This document shows positions 47,705-59,100 of a stretch of 64,000 bases of DNA, piece after piece. The notes beneath the pieces were generated by a model, which was given only the letters and a program-made list of their open reading frames with translations, ran no database searches and had not been told where the DNA came from. The DNA lies in contig CATQJL010000316.1 in NCBI GenBank assembly GCA_958299035.1, positions 14,974,347 through 15,038,346 of the forward strand, in the 5' to 3' direction. The position numbers and the translations under genes were made by a program. Each line of letters begins with the position of its first letter. The stretch's first letter is position 1. Source of the DNA: Cylicocyclus nassatus. Its lineage: Eukaryota; Nematoda; Chromadorea; Rhabditida; Strongylidae.

Positions 47705-48579
47705 TTAGGCTCCGGCCAGAGTGCCGACGTTATGCCAGCGCTACGCCAGCTCGATCGATACACGTGTATTTCGTTGGGGACATCTACCTGCTGAGCTAGC
47801 CCCGCCCCAACGAAATACACGTGTATCGATCGAAATGCTGGCGTAGCGCTGGCATAACTTCGGCACTCTGGCGGGAGCCTTAGGTTGGCGCAAAAGTTCT
47901 GTAGCACCATTTTTAAAAATTGACTCCTGATTTCTCCAACAGATTTGACTGCTTTTATTTTTGTACGAATGAGTAAGTCGTGCTCTTTTTTATGACGTCT
48001 TAACTGCTTGCTAATGATCATCTATTGCATAGATAGGAGCGGTAGAAGAAAATTAGTCAAAATTTGAACTTTCTGTGTAGGGTCATAAAAAATCTGAAAC
48101 TTGGGAAAAAATCGGAGCAGCCGTTATTATAGGTTCTATTAAAAGATCTTTGTAACTGTGCAAAGTTTGTGCCGACTGAGCGTCTCTATAAAAAGTTATG
48201 ATTTTCGACAAAAATGCCAAAATAAATCAAATTCGCCCTTTTGTATTGCTTGCTCGACACAACTTTTCTAGAGACGCTCAATCGGCACAAACTTTGCACA
48301 GTTAGAAAGAGCTTGCAATAGAACCTATATTAACGGCTGCTCCGATTTTTACCGCGAATTTCAGATTTTTTATGACCCTACACAAAAAATTCAAAATTTG
48401 ACTAATTTTCTTCTACCACTTATGTCCATGCAGTATGTGCTCATTAGAACGCCGCTAAGCTACCTTTACAAAGAGAATGAGTTGCTCTTTCATACAAAAA
48501 TGAAGAGACGCGACGGTTGTAAAGGCCAGAAGTTATGAATTTTTGAAATTGGTGCGAAAGAACTTTCGGGCCAACCTAA
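47705..48579. mobile_element. Mariner-type MITE, split by a Harbinger-like MITE
   Basis: The original left tip TTAGGTTGGCGCAAAAGTTC is interrupted after TTA by 47708-47879. The right tip is GAACTTTCGGGCCAACCTAA followed by TA (48580-48581), and TA also precedes 47705. The arms are long inverted repeats with the centre near 48245 (TTTGTGCCGACTGAGCGTCTC against its inverse, GGAGCAGCCGTTATTATAGG against its inverse). No transposase. Confidence 0.75.
47708..47879. mobile_element. Harbinger-like MITE, 172 bp, near-palindrome
   Basis: The tips GGCTCCGGCCAGAGTGCCGA and their inverse are flanked by TTA at 47705-47707 and 47880-47882. The arms (75 bp) pair along most of their length, including CGATCGATACACGTGTATTT. 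Removing it with one TTA restores a complete mariner-type end. Confidence 0.85.
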
Positions 48580-48581
48580 TA

Positions 48582-49457
48582 TTAGGTTTTCCCGAAAGTT
48601 TTGTTCGTTTTTTTTCATCGATCACTAAAATTCACGGAACACCATTTCATGGGCGCCTAGGTACCATTTGATTTAGATTTCTATACTCTTTCTTACAGCC
48701 ATACTTGCTTTGTTATGTACCCTGTCTTTGCATTGTTATCGCCATGGCTTTCTGAGCAGCTCAGCAGTAACGCCAAGTCTTTCCTGAATTTTGAAAATTT
48801 TTATCTTGATGTTTTCGAAAAGCGCTGGTAACTGTTATGTAGGACAAATCTTTGACTACATTGTAGTCATTTTAGATTACATGGACGACATTTGCCAAGT
48901 CCGTTATAATTATCTATTTAATAAAAATCGCGGCTTTTTGATTACGTTTGCTTACTAAAGTATCAAAAATCCAAAAAGCAGTTTTTCCAAGGCGGTTCAA
49001 ACTTGGTTATGTTGCATAAATAATGTTTAATAAGAATCATGTTCCAGTTCGCAAAAATTTCAAAAGTTTCCATGTATTTGCTGCAGTTGCACGTTTCATG
49101 ACTTTGCCAAAAATCGAGACCTCCAAAGAACCAATTTTTTGAAGGTAAAAACAGCAGATTGGAAGAACCCAAAAATATCACCTTGTAGTCCGAGAATTGC
49201 TCTATTTGATCTATGCTCATTCCTTTCCAAAACTTTGGAATGAAATTTTCAAAAATTAGCCCAACTTTGAGCACATAAAATTGACGGGTGAAGAATTTTG
49301 GCAATTATCAAAAAAAGCATAAAAGATTTTGGTTCGAGAATGTGTCCGCAAGAAAGAGAAGGAAAGCTCGAATGCATGTTGAAACTTATTCAGGTCTTTA
49401 TTGTGCGTGGTCTTATAGTGGTTTGAAAAAAGGGACAAAACTTTCGGGACAACCTAA
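48582..49457. mobile_element. Mariner-type MITE, 876 bp
   Basis: It begins TTAGGTTTTCCCGAAAGTTTTG and ends CAAAACTTTCGGGACAACCTAA, with TA on both sides (48580-48581, 49458-49459). The left TA is shared with the preceding element. The minus-strand frames at 48963-49438 do not resemble mariner transposase. Confidence 0.7.
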
Positions 49458-49459
49458 TA

Positions 49460-49918
49460 TATGGAAGAGCTAGCTTCTCCAGAAATCAAACCGCTTTGAT
49501 TCTCTCATAAACTTTATGTAGCCTCACCCATAGGCCAGTCGTACAAATGCTTCTATACTTTGCTGCCTTCTTTTCTATGGGACGATGTAAGAGAAAGCTC
49601 AAAGAGGTTCACCTGCCTGGACACGCATGGATTATCCCATTCGCTCAGGTATCTTTCTTTTTTTTTCGTTTGAGAGTGATAACTCAAAGGTTATTCACAC
49701 CATGGCTGCAGCATGACCATCCTTCTTCATCATACTTTACATCTATAAACCTATTGAGTGCGGCTACAAACTTTCTTTTTACAATATAGTTTGATTTTTC
49801 GAGAAACTAGCGCTTTATTTCTCATCATTTATTTTATAGCAAGACAAACTTGTTAAACTATCACGTTCGTTTGGCGCATATTTGTATGCATAGAGAAAAT
49901 AAATAAAATAAAAATGAA
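49460..49918. other. Non-coding, nothing recognised
   Basis: The frame 49547-49789 lacks motif or splice support. Confidence 0.35.
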
Positions 49919-50253
49919 TACAAAAGGGCGAATTTGATTTATTTTGGTATTTTTCAGGGAAATCATAACTTTCCATAGAGGCGCTCAATCAGCGCAAACT
50001 TTGCACAGCTAGAAAGAGCAGGTAATAGAACCTATAATAACGGCTGCTCCAATTTTTACCCCAAGTTTCAGATTTTTTATGACCCTAGACAAAAAATTCG
50101 AATTTTGACTAATTTCCTTCTACCGCTCCTATCTATGCAATAGAGCAGCAAAGATGTCGTCATAAAGAGCACAACTTACTCATTCATATAAAAATAAAAG
50201 CAGTCAAATCGGTTGGAGAAATCAAATGCGACAAAACTTTCGTGCCAACCTAA
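49919..50253. mobile_element. Half copy of the 47705 mariner-type MITE
   Basis: AAAGGGCGAATTTGATTTATTTTGG, GCGCAAACTTTGCACAG, CGGCTGCTCC and ATTTTTTATGACCCTA follow one arm of the element at 47705. It ends CAAAACTTTCGTGCCAACCTAA then TA. The other arm is absent. Confidence 0.75.
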
Positions 50254-52179
50254 TAAATCTAGGATAAGTTTTGCTCATTCATGAACAGAGCAAAACGAGT
50301 AATATAGGCTACAGCTCGTGGTAAACCCCTCTCAGTGTAACTCGGCTGGGGCGAACTTGAAGGCTCCGCCTAAGTCCATTTGGTGGGATCTTGACGCAGT
50401 ACGAGAGCGCCGCTTCTGACAAACCCAACAATTTGAGTCCCATCGGAAAAAGATGGATTTTGAAGCGAGAAAATTGCTTCGGACAAGTTAAAAAAAGGCG
50501 CTACCCTATACCACCTCTAATCGGTAGAACCCCCCTCCAGCGGTTTCCTACAGGTGCAGCAAAGTGCTTCTTGTCCATCGCTATTTCGAAAGGACTCTCA
50601 AAAAGGGTTTTTTTGCGATTTCCGGATAGTATGAAGGGCAGGTCACGATTCAGCAGGCCAAGAACAAACAACAGTCCAAAATCCCACGGACGCCCCAGTC
50701 CGGCATCCAGTGAGCTATTGATCTGGATTTGTTCTTAATATGAGAATCTTGCGTTCAAAAAAAGAGCCACTTACATCCCTTGAGGAGGGTACGTCAAATG
50801 GGTAGGTGAGTGCAACTCAGCGCGCGCGACCATGGTTCAAGGCCGAATAGTGACGGATTTTTGCTGCATCGCCGAGCAGTCTTTGATAGCGGCGACTGTA
50901 GAAAAAAAAATGATGATGGTCGTTATCAAGGAATTCACCCAACAAATGAATGGACAAAAGAAGACTAAGGTTTTTTATAAGAAATTTGTCAAAAATTGAA
51001 ATGGTTGAAACATGATTGGAGTAAAATAAATAAAGAGATTCTCATGTTGAGCACCTTCTAAAAAACCTAAGTGAATTTTGCAGAAGAAAAAAACCTGTTT
51101 TCTTGTTTTTCTCGCCGCTGTTAATCCTCCCTTCTTAAGCCCCGGTATTGTGCAGTTTTGCGCACTCTTGTACCGCAAGAATGTCTACGAGATTGTCCCG
51201 TAAATTACTCAGTCATTCATCAAATATTCGTTTATTCTGGCACTTGACCAGACTGGTCTTCTGACTGTTCATCTGACTGTTTCAAAGCAAGAGTGGACGT
51301 TCTTAGGTCTATCCTAAAAAGCTCGTCTGAATTACTTATCTCAGTCAATTGAGATGAAGGACAGTTTACTATGTACTACGAGCCAACATTTTATTGAGAG
51401 GTGCTTGGTGTCCTGCGTGCTTGAAGACAAAATATCTTTCAAATAATCACAACCAAATCCGATTTCTCTTAATCGGATACCCTCCTACATTTCAAGCATA
51501 TAGTGTTCTTGTTCATACAGATTCAGTTGCTCACCAAACTAGAAGCGCAAAAAGTCGACTTTTGCTTTTTAAGACCATTATGTGAATCTTACAATCGTTA
51601 CATTTTCGAAGTAAGACTCTGGGCTTTGAAATACATTGTTTGAAATTTGATCAAGAGTCTCCAAAGTGAATAGCAGATTACATCTTCACTGATTCTATCT
51701 AGCACTTCATAATTTTGCGGATACCCTAGAATGGTTCAAATTTTTGACTGCTTTAATCAGCTATGGCGACAACTACCTCGTCTTTTATTCTGGATTTAGT
51801 CGATCCTCTGCTTTGGTTTAACTCTAGATGTGGCACACTGATATTGCAGGTACAAAAGACCATTGAGCAAAGAAGGAAAAAGTAAGCTTTTTTTGTAAAA
51901 GCAGGGACGTGAACATTTTTAACAATCGATACTGAGTCAGCTAACCATGGCTTCTCCTCAAATACTAATAAAAATATCCAAACTGCGCAAACACTTTGAG
52001 TCACCATCAAGTGACTTCACTTCAGGATGTAACCGTGACACATGGACATGAAGTATGTTTTGGAAAGAGATAGCAGAGCAAAGTTATTTATTGCAAAACT
52101 ATGATGTAAGTTGCTACTTTCTTATAGCAAAACTTTTGATGATTTAACAGAAAAAGTGCATGTATTGTATTAGAGTGTT

Positions 52180-52850
52180 ACAAAAATAATGTCGGCCTAC
52201 TTTAGGCCTACTTTCCGAACAACTATTTTCCTTCATTCTTTTCCGAGGTAGAGTTTGCATATCGTTGGAGAGCATTCTTTGTGTGCTTTCTAACAGTGGT
52301 GAAATAAACTTCTATCTCGTCTGTGAGAATATCATCAGAATTTCACACAGCTGCACTCAAAATCGAAAGTTCGTTGCTTCAACTGCCTTGACCGTAATTC
52401 GGCCCGAATAAGCGAACTCTTTAAAAAGTCAACTATATGGAATGAATATTGTTTATTTAGCGCATGTTTGAATAAATTTTTAAAATCTTTTCTTTTCGCA
52501 GGCCCTCTTCGCTGAGGTTCCTTCTGTACAAGCGTGTACTGCTAGCTTGCTCTACAAAACAAGCTGATTAGCGCCATAAGACCAGAACTTAAGGGAGTTG
52601 TAATCTCTAATCTCTCAAAGAGAGGTTTTTCTGAAAAAAAAAACTTTCGGTTTTTTGACACATGGTTCTCTACCCTCTTGCGTTATCAGTATATGCAGGT
52701 GCGCATTAGGTTACGAAAGGTTTATCAGCTTTTGATGGTCTTGATTGCATTTGAAAAATATGAAAACTGAACAAAGTCATTGCTTTTCAAAGTAAAACTG
52801 TGCAAAACGGACTTTATTTTTTATAGATAATTTTTCAAATAATTTTCAAT
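52180..52850. mobile_element. Insertion of unknown class in duplication copy 2
   Basis: Copy 1 runs from ATTTTATTAGGAGTAGACATG without interruption. Copy 2 has TATTAG, then about 670 bp starting GTGTTACAAAAATAATGTC, then TATTAGG and the matching continuation GAAGTAGGCATG. TATTAG on both sides may be the target duplication. No inverted termini were recognised. Confidence 0.5.
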
Positions 52851-53000
52851 ACAATTCAATATTAGGAAGTAGGCATGTAACCTGTTATTTTTTTAAATTG
52901 CTCTGCACGAAATTCTGTAGACCCCCACATCCTATTGACTGAGTTTTCTGCATTTAATTTTTTTCTGCTTAGAGTGCCATTAGGTGTGCATTTTAACTCT

Positions 53001-53475
53001 CACAGGGAAAGGATACTTGGTTAACGGCGTTTCCATATGTGATGCACATTAGTTTATAAAACATTAAACGCTGATTCCAGATCTGCTTTCGGTATCTGCA
53101 AAGCGCTTCTGGGAGGAAAGTTATGGGATTTTTGATTTGGATATTCAACGATTTGGCTAACATAAAGTAGGTGTTGAGGTCTTTTCGGCGCTTGAAAAGA
53201 GTAATGACTGACATGAGTTTGTTAGATTGAAGGCCCTATTCCATAAAACGCCCTGGTAGTAATCATGCCCTCATTCGAACTAACGGACTAAGGTTCCGAA
53301 TGTTTTATTAGGGGCGCTTTCAAATTTTTGCATCAAAAAATTTCCATAACTCCCCTCTCAATAGTGCTTTGCAGATACCGAAAGTAGGCTTGAACTCAGC
53401 GTTCCATGCTCCATAGAACAGTTTACATTTTGTATGGAAATGCCACTTCGACCAAGTATCCATCCCTTATCAGGC
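53001..53475. mobile_element. Foldback MITE in duplication copy 2
   Basis: AAGGATACTTGG...GTTTCCATA...AACGCTGA and CTTTCGGTATCTGCAAAGC on the left recur inverted on the right (GCTTTGCAGATACCGAAAG, CAGCGTTCC, CCAAGTATCCATCC). Copy 1 has no such insertion between TGTGTGCATTT and TTTGCAAGAAAG. Confidence 0.65.
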
Positions 53476-53764
53476 ACATTTCCAAGGCTTTTTGCAAGAA
53501 AAAAAAGCAATGCAATAAAATACTTTTGCGTAATTTTGACACTCGAGGAAAGTCACTTATGGCAAACAACATCTTCTGATCGTTTTATTCATTTCAAACA
53601 TGTCATCATGAAAATCCAAAAACTTAGGTACTCATCGTCTTATCTTTGCCTCCATGAGTTTTTTCAGCATTCCTTGCAGATAAGTAGTGTCAATGAAAAT
53701 GATGTATGCCTCAATGTGAATGCAGTTTTTTTGGCGATTCTCACGTAAAATAGTTCTATCTTAA

Positions 53765-54560
53765 CACACTCACGACAAGGTCGATTTTTCGATTACTGCC
53801 GTTTCGGACCAGAGCCTTTTTCCTTTGTCAAATTTACGACCCACTCGTGGGTCGTACTGTCCAAAACGATAGTCTTTTTGGAGAAACTTTATACATGTCT
53901 CCGAGAATTCTCCCACAAGGGTTAACGAGGGCGCTGATTACCACGATATGATTTATTTCAGTTTTTGGCAGCATACGGTAAGGTTACGGTCATTCTGTAG
54001 GAGCCCAGCATGAATTTTCATGAAAAACTGTATCTTGGGGTGCTGATCACGGTTATAGTGTTCACTTTGTTGACTATTTCCCACGGTGGGACTACGGTAG
54101 CAGTACGGTAGAATTATCATAAGAATCAAGAAACTGATGTAAGAAGGCGGTATTAGAACTTGAGACTATTAGTTTCGTAATCAGTATGCTAAAAAAACTA
54201 TATATGTAAAATTTGAGCTTTCTGGAATGAACAATGCGAGAAATCAATAAAATCAATAAAATCGATGATTTCGATGTGCTGACATCAGTCTCGTGCACTC
54301 CATTATTTCTCGTGCACGTAACCTAAATTTTCAAAAACACCACCACTTTGCGAAAAACTCAACTAAAGTTTGTGTCTTACCTCTATCTACGGTATACCTA
54401 CGTAACACTACTTTACAGTATCCCGATCTCGGGCCGCTCTAGCTGAAGCTTCACCAAGGTGTCCCCAATCATGTGTCAGAACCCCATAGAATCCCATCAC
54501 ATACTGGCAAAGCTAAAGCTTCAGCAATCTTACGACCCACCGGTAGGTCGTTTGTCGTGA
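53765..54560. mobile_element. TTAA-flanked (piggyBac-like) element, 796 bp
   Basis: TTAA at 53761-53764 and 54561-54564 borders CACACTCACGACAA and the inverse TTGTCGTGA. Subterminal palindromes ACGACCCACTCGTGGGTCGT and ACGACCCACCGGTAGGTCGT sit near both ends. Copy 1 reads CTATATTGAGTCTCA at the empty site (5540), so the element inserted at a TTAA that is TTGA there. No transposase frame. Confidence 0.75.
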
Positions 54561-55030
54561 TTAAGTCTCATTGATCTCGTCTGCACTGCTCTTGTTTTTG
54601 TACATGTTGTATGCCATATCACTTTTTAGTCTTCTCATTAAACACTGAAAATTAGCAAATACTCTGGATGGTCCACAAGCTGGGCAGCTACTCGATTTTT
54701 CAAAGAAGATGGAGTATTGCAACTAACTTATAACAATGATAATAATTCATTGACAAAGTGCAAATTGGAAAGACATAGTTTTCGAAATGAAATATAAATT
54801 TTATTGTAACGTAATCATTTAGTATTTACTGCTTACTTTTTTTTGCATGCGTACCTAAACCCATCTCTTCACAAACACTCGTACGAGCAGATTTAGGCCG
54901 CCCTTCGCTAAGTTATAGTGAATTTTTGTAAAAAGGGATTTCAGGGTCAAATCCTATGTTTCTGACTCTCCTGTTCAATCGCTTTTGAATTTCCATCAAA
55001 TCAAAACTGAGCACATGTAACGCTTGTCTG

Positions 55031-56183
55031 CGAAAACAGCAAGTAATTATTATTAATAATGCTAGATCAAAAATTTGTTAAGTTCATTATTTGTATGCAG
55101 AGGCTCGTAAAATAGCTTTAAAAGACAAAATAATTAGATAAGCATCATTTTATCTAAAAATGCACGTGAGAGTAGTCAAGGAGCGATAACCTCTTGCTAA
55201 TTGATCAAGGTACTCGTAAGGTGTGCTTACATAGCCGATGCGTGCAAAGTTTGAGAAGCTTTTCTATGAACTCAATTTCTATTTTCTTGTTTTTGGAGTC
55301 CTATGTACATAGTTTGGAGTGCAGTTTTAGAAGCATCATAGTCAAAAAACTCTTTCATAAGAAACGCTTCAAAAGGTTTGCCGCATACGTTCTCATTTTT
55401 TTTCGCGTTTTACTTATAGTAAACCTCAAATTACGGTTTTCTGGCTTCTGCTATCAGCTCGCTTGTCATTTTTTCCTCGCCTTTCTTAGTCAAAGATAAC
55501 ACCATCCGCGGGCAGATCTGGTATGGCAATTTCCCAGAGATTTTTGCACATGAAAAGATTGATGTAACGCGTATGTACCTATTCTTTACATCGGACTTTT
55601 ACTCAAATCAAGTCCAAATTGTTGACTTCTCGTTGTCCAAGAATTTTTGTTAATTGTTTTTCTTACATATCGATTCTTCCTGATAATAGCTGTCCCACTG
55701 AACAAATGGAATGAAATAAACATTGACACTGATCTTTTTTTGCAATGATATATCATAAAAAGTTCTCTAATATTTTACAGTAGCCCGAAATTGTCCGCTT
55801 CAACTTTGGTAGGCTCTTGTGTATTTAATATACATGGGATGATCAAACAAAGCAGAAATCATGCATGATAGATGAATAATTTTTTTTGCCTGTGTTTTTG
55901 AAGTTTCTATTTTACAGAGCTTATCCAAGGGTAGTGCCATATACTAATAAGCCCAAAAACGAATCAACCTCCTCTTTGTGAGAAAGAGCAAAATGCTAAA
56001 AAGACTTCCCGTAGTACTTTTTCTAGTTACACTACGGTACAAAAAGCGCGTCTACAATAATATTTCACGATTTTTTAAACTTTTCCAATCACCGGCTATG
56101 CGCTCCGAAATTTCGCCATCATCAATTATCATTCACTGGAAAAATGCAAATTTTATCCTATTTTTTCCAGCACATATTCAGCA
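55031..56183. other. Upstream flank of gene A; no element recognised
   Basis: The frame 55978-56220 overlaps exon 1 of gene A in another phase. The frame at 55194-55499 is unsupported. Promoter elements of gene A should be here but none can be named. Confidence 0.3.
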
Positions 56184-59100
56184 ATGGTTCGAAAATCTTC
56201 ACTACCTACTTCATTATTAAATCGCTATGTTAGATTTGTAGACTTCTTGGACTACGTACATTTTGGAATAGCAGATTTTGTAGGTAAGTGCACTAATTTT
56301 TTGTAGCTTATGTTCCGCTGTGTTTTTTTTTAGAAGAAACGCGGCAGAGATTTGGAAAATTGCTATGTATATTGCTTACGGTTACCGTTATCTTTGTTGC
56401 AGTTACAATAGTAATTTCAATCATCATCTGCATAGTTCTGGCAGTTCAGCATAAAAAAGAGGGTAAATGTTACTGCAATATATGTTTCAAATTTTAACTG
56501 TTTTTGAGCGCTTCCACAGAAACTTCTGACGCAGCAACAACGCAAACGTCAGGTTAGTTTGGTTTGTAACGATTTCAGTTATTGAAAGATCATGGTAAAT
56601 TGTTGATGGAAATTTTGAATTCCTCTTCTATGAGTTGGCATGCCTCCAAAACAGCATTGAACTCTCAAATTTTCTAATTTCGAGAGGTACAAAAACTCAA
56701 CCGAATAAATTATCTTCTCTTTGGCTCTTGAATCCGTTCTAATTTTGAAGACAGTGGTTTGGTAAAATTAATTTTATCTAAATTACGTTTATACTTCTAG
56801 TCATCGCCCAGGTTTGGGTGACGAGTAAAGCAAAAAGAAACCTCAGAAAAAGAAACCTCAACTTGCTTGCTTGCTCGCTTCAGTTTGCCTTACCATCAAT
56901 TGGAGTTTCGTTAGGAAGAATTCTGAAGCCGCAGTTTTACCGGAATTCTGACATCTTGCTTTTGTCAAATTATTGTTCTATGTGGCCCCACTCTTATTGG
57001 GATAATGCTTACAAAAGTGTGTTTTTTACTGTCAATACACAATGAGATATTTTTTTAATAATTCTGCAGAGACGGGCTGCTCACAAGGGCACCTCATGGA
57101 ACAGACGCTGAATTGTTAGAGATGAACATGTTTCATTTAAGCTACCTCTGATTTTATTTCCTTTGCATAAATTTAGAGAAACTTTATCTAGTTACTGTTA
57201 AAAATCGAAAAACTGCTAGTTTAAAGATTTGATTAATACCCTATTAATTTCATCCATAGCTATTCAGGGATTTACACGACAGATCTACCAAGCTTTGCGA
57301 CGACGCAGTCTTCAGGTGATGGAAAGTTAACTTTCCGATTGAGTAACTCACGAAAGGCACTTCTTTCTCGAATCAACAAAATTGTCTTTGTAAGAAAAGG
57401 CCCAAGATTGTTTTCTAAGCGTGTTTTGGTAGTACATATTGCAGATGCAAAAAATTTGTGCTAATCCAGTGGGTTATCACTTTTCTACCAAAACCTTTAT
57501 ACAATTACTTGATTGCACAAAAAATGTGATACTAAAAACTTTAACAGAAATACTGAATAAATTCCAATTGTCAGTAGCCATAGTTTCTCTTTTCAGATAG
57601 AGGAATAAGTACTACTACTGTGAAAAGTACAACGACTGCTGGGAGCGAAATAACTACGAACAGCCCCTCAAGCTCAAAGAAGACTTCGACTACTAAAACA
57701 ACCACGAGAGCCAGCACAGCGACTACTACGATTCATGCATCGACAGCTAATCTCACGAATAGTCCCACTGCGCGGAGCAGTACATCTGCCTCGATTCTAA
57801 CAACTGCTAAAAGCACAACCAATGCAACAAAACCCGTATCCACGACAAAGCCACCAGGTTGGTACATTTAAGATTTGAATTATTTTCATCCCCCCCCCCC
57901 CCCCCGCTTGTAATGCGTCAGAGTACGCTTTTACCATAGAGAATCCACAATGAATTCCAAAATCACTCTCCGTCCTGCGATTATGAATTCAACACCAAAT
58001 GTACATCAAATACCTGATTAATAACTGAGAATTCGTGCATATGTATCATAAGCATATCAGTTGAGATTTCATAGGATTAACAAGCTACTATGTTATTAAA
58101 ACTTTTTCTAAATGCAAAAATGTTGGGACAGTTTTTTTTTGCATTTGTTCAGGATTTTTGCTGCTAACTGGTTACTGCTAAAGTTATTGTGGTTTTTCTT
58201 TTTGATTTTCAGCATCTATAGGAAAATTCTCCGGAATCATATCCAGTCGTAAGAAGTGAAAGACTAACAACACATCTACTATAATATCTGATGTTAAGCT
58301 TTCCAAGATTGATAGTTCCTTCCTTTATTGCCAGTAACAGTTAACAATCAGTACGGTCTACGTTTCGGCGAAGATCGCCTTCTTCAAGACCTGGAAGCGA
58401 GTCAAGTGTGCAGTAATTCACTCCAAGGGTAGACATACCTTCAACAATACTGTGTAGGGTACGCCCACCACTCTGACACGTTGTCAGAGTGGTGGGCGTA
58501 CCCTACACAGTATTGTTGAAGGTATGTCTACCCTTGAATGAATTACTGCACACGTTGACTCGCTTCCAGGTCTTGAAGAAGGCGATCTTCGCCGAAACGT
58601 AGACCGTACTGATTGTTAACTGTTACTGGCAATAAAGGAAGGAACTATCAATCTTGGAAAGCTTAACATCAGATATCGTAATTGACACTATGCCAAGATT
58701 CAGAAATAGTCGAACGTGGAATATCATGCGTTATATACCAGCGAAATATTTTCGACTAGTGAAGGAAGTATTGTCAATGAGACAGAACATCGTTTTCACG
58801 AGGCAGACCACTCAGTTTCTCCATCGCTGTTTGGACAATCATGTAATTCCTAATTTCATTGGAAACAAACAACTACACCAGATATGCGGGTCTCCAAAGG
58901 GTGATAAGCGGATAGAACAAATTGAGCTACAACTTCTTAGAATCGCTTTGAAGACAAAGAAAGATTACATGTATACTTTACTTAAGAAATGTGTAGCTAA
59001 AGAGTTGTATTGTAAACGATTTCTGCCAGAGAGCCTTGAAAAAGAGTGGTGAGTGAGTCTAAGAGCATTTGCGAATCAATTCGCTCCAATGCCAAATCAC

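Larger units (their letters stand above)
50287..55030. repeat. Segmental duplication, copy 2
   Basis: Collinear, divergent counterpart of 2776-6135, expanded by insertions at about 52180-52850, 53001-53475 and 53765-54560. No coding signal is seen. It lacks the MITE at 4083 and the hairpin at 5748. Confidence 0.8.
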
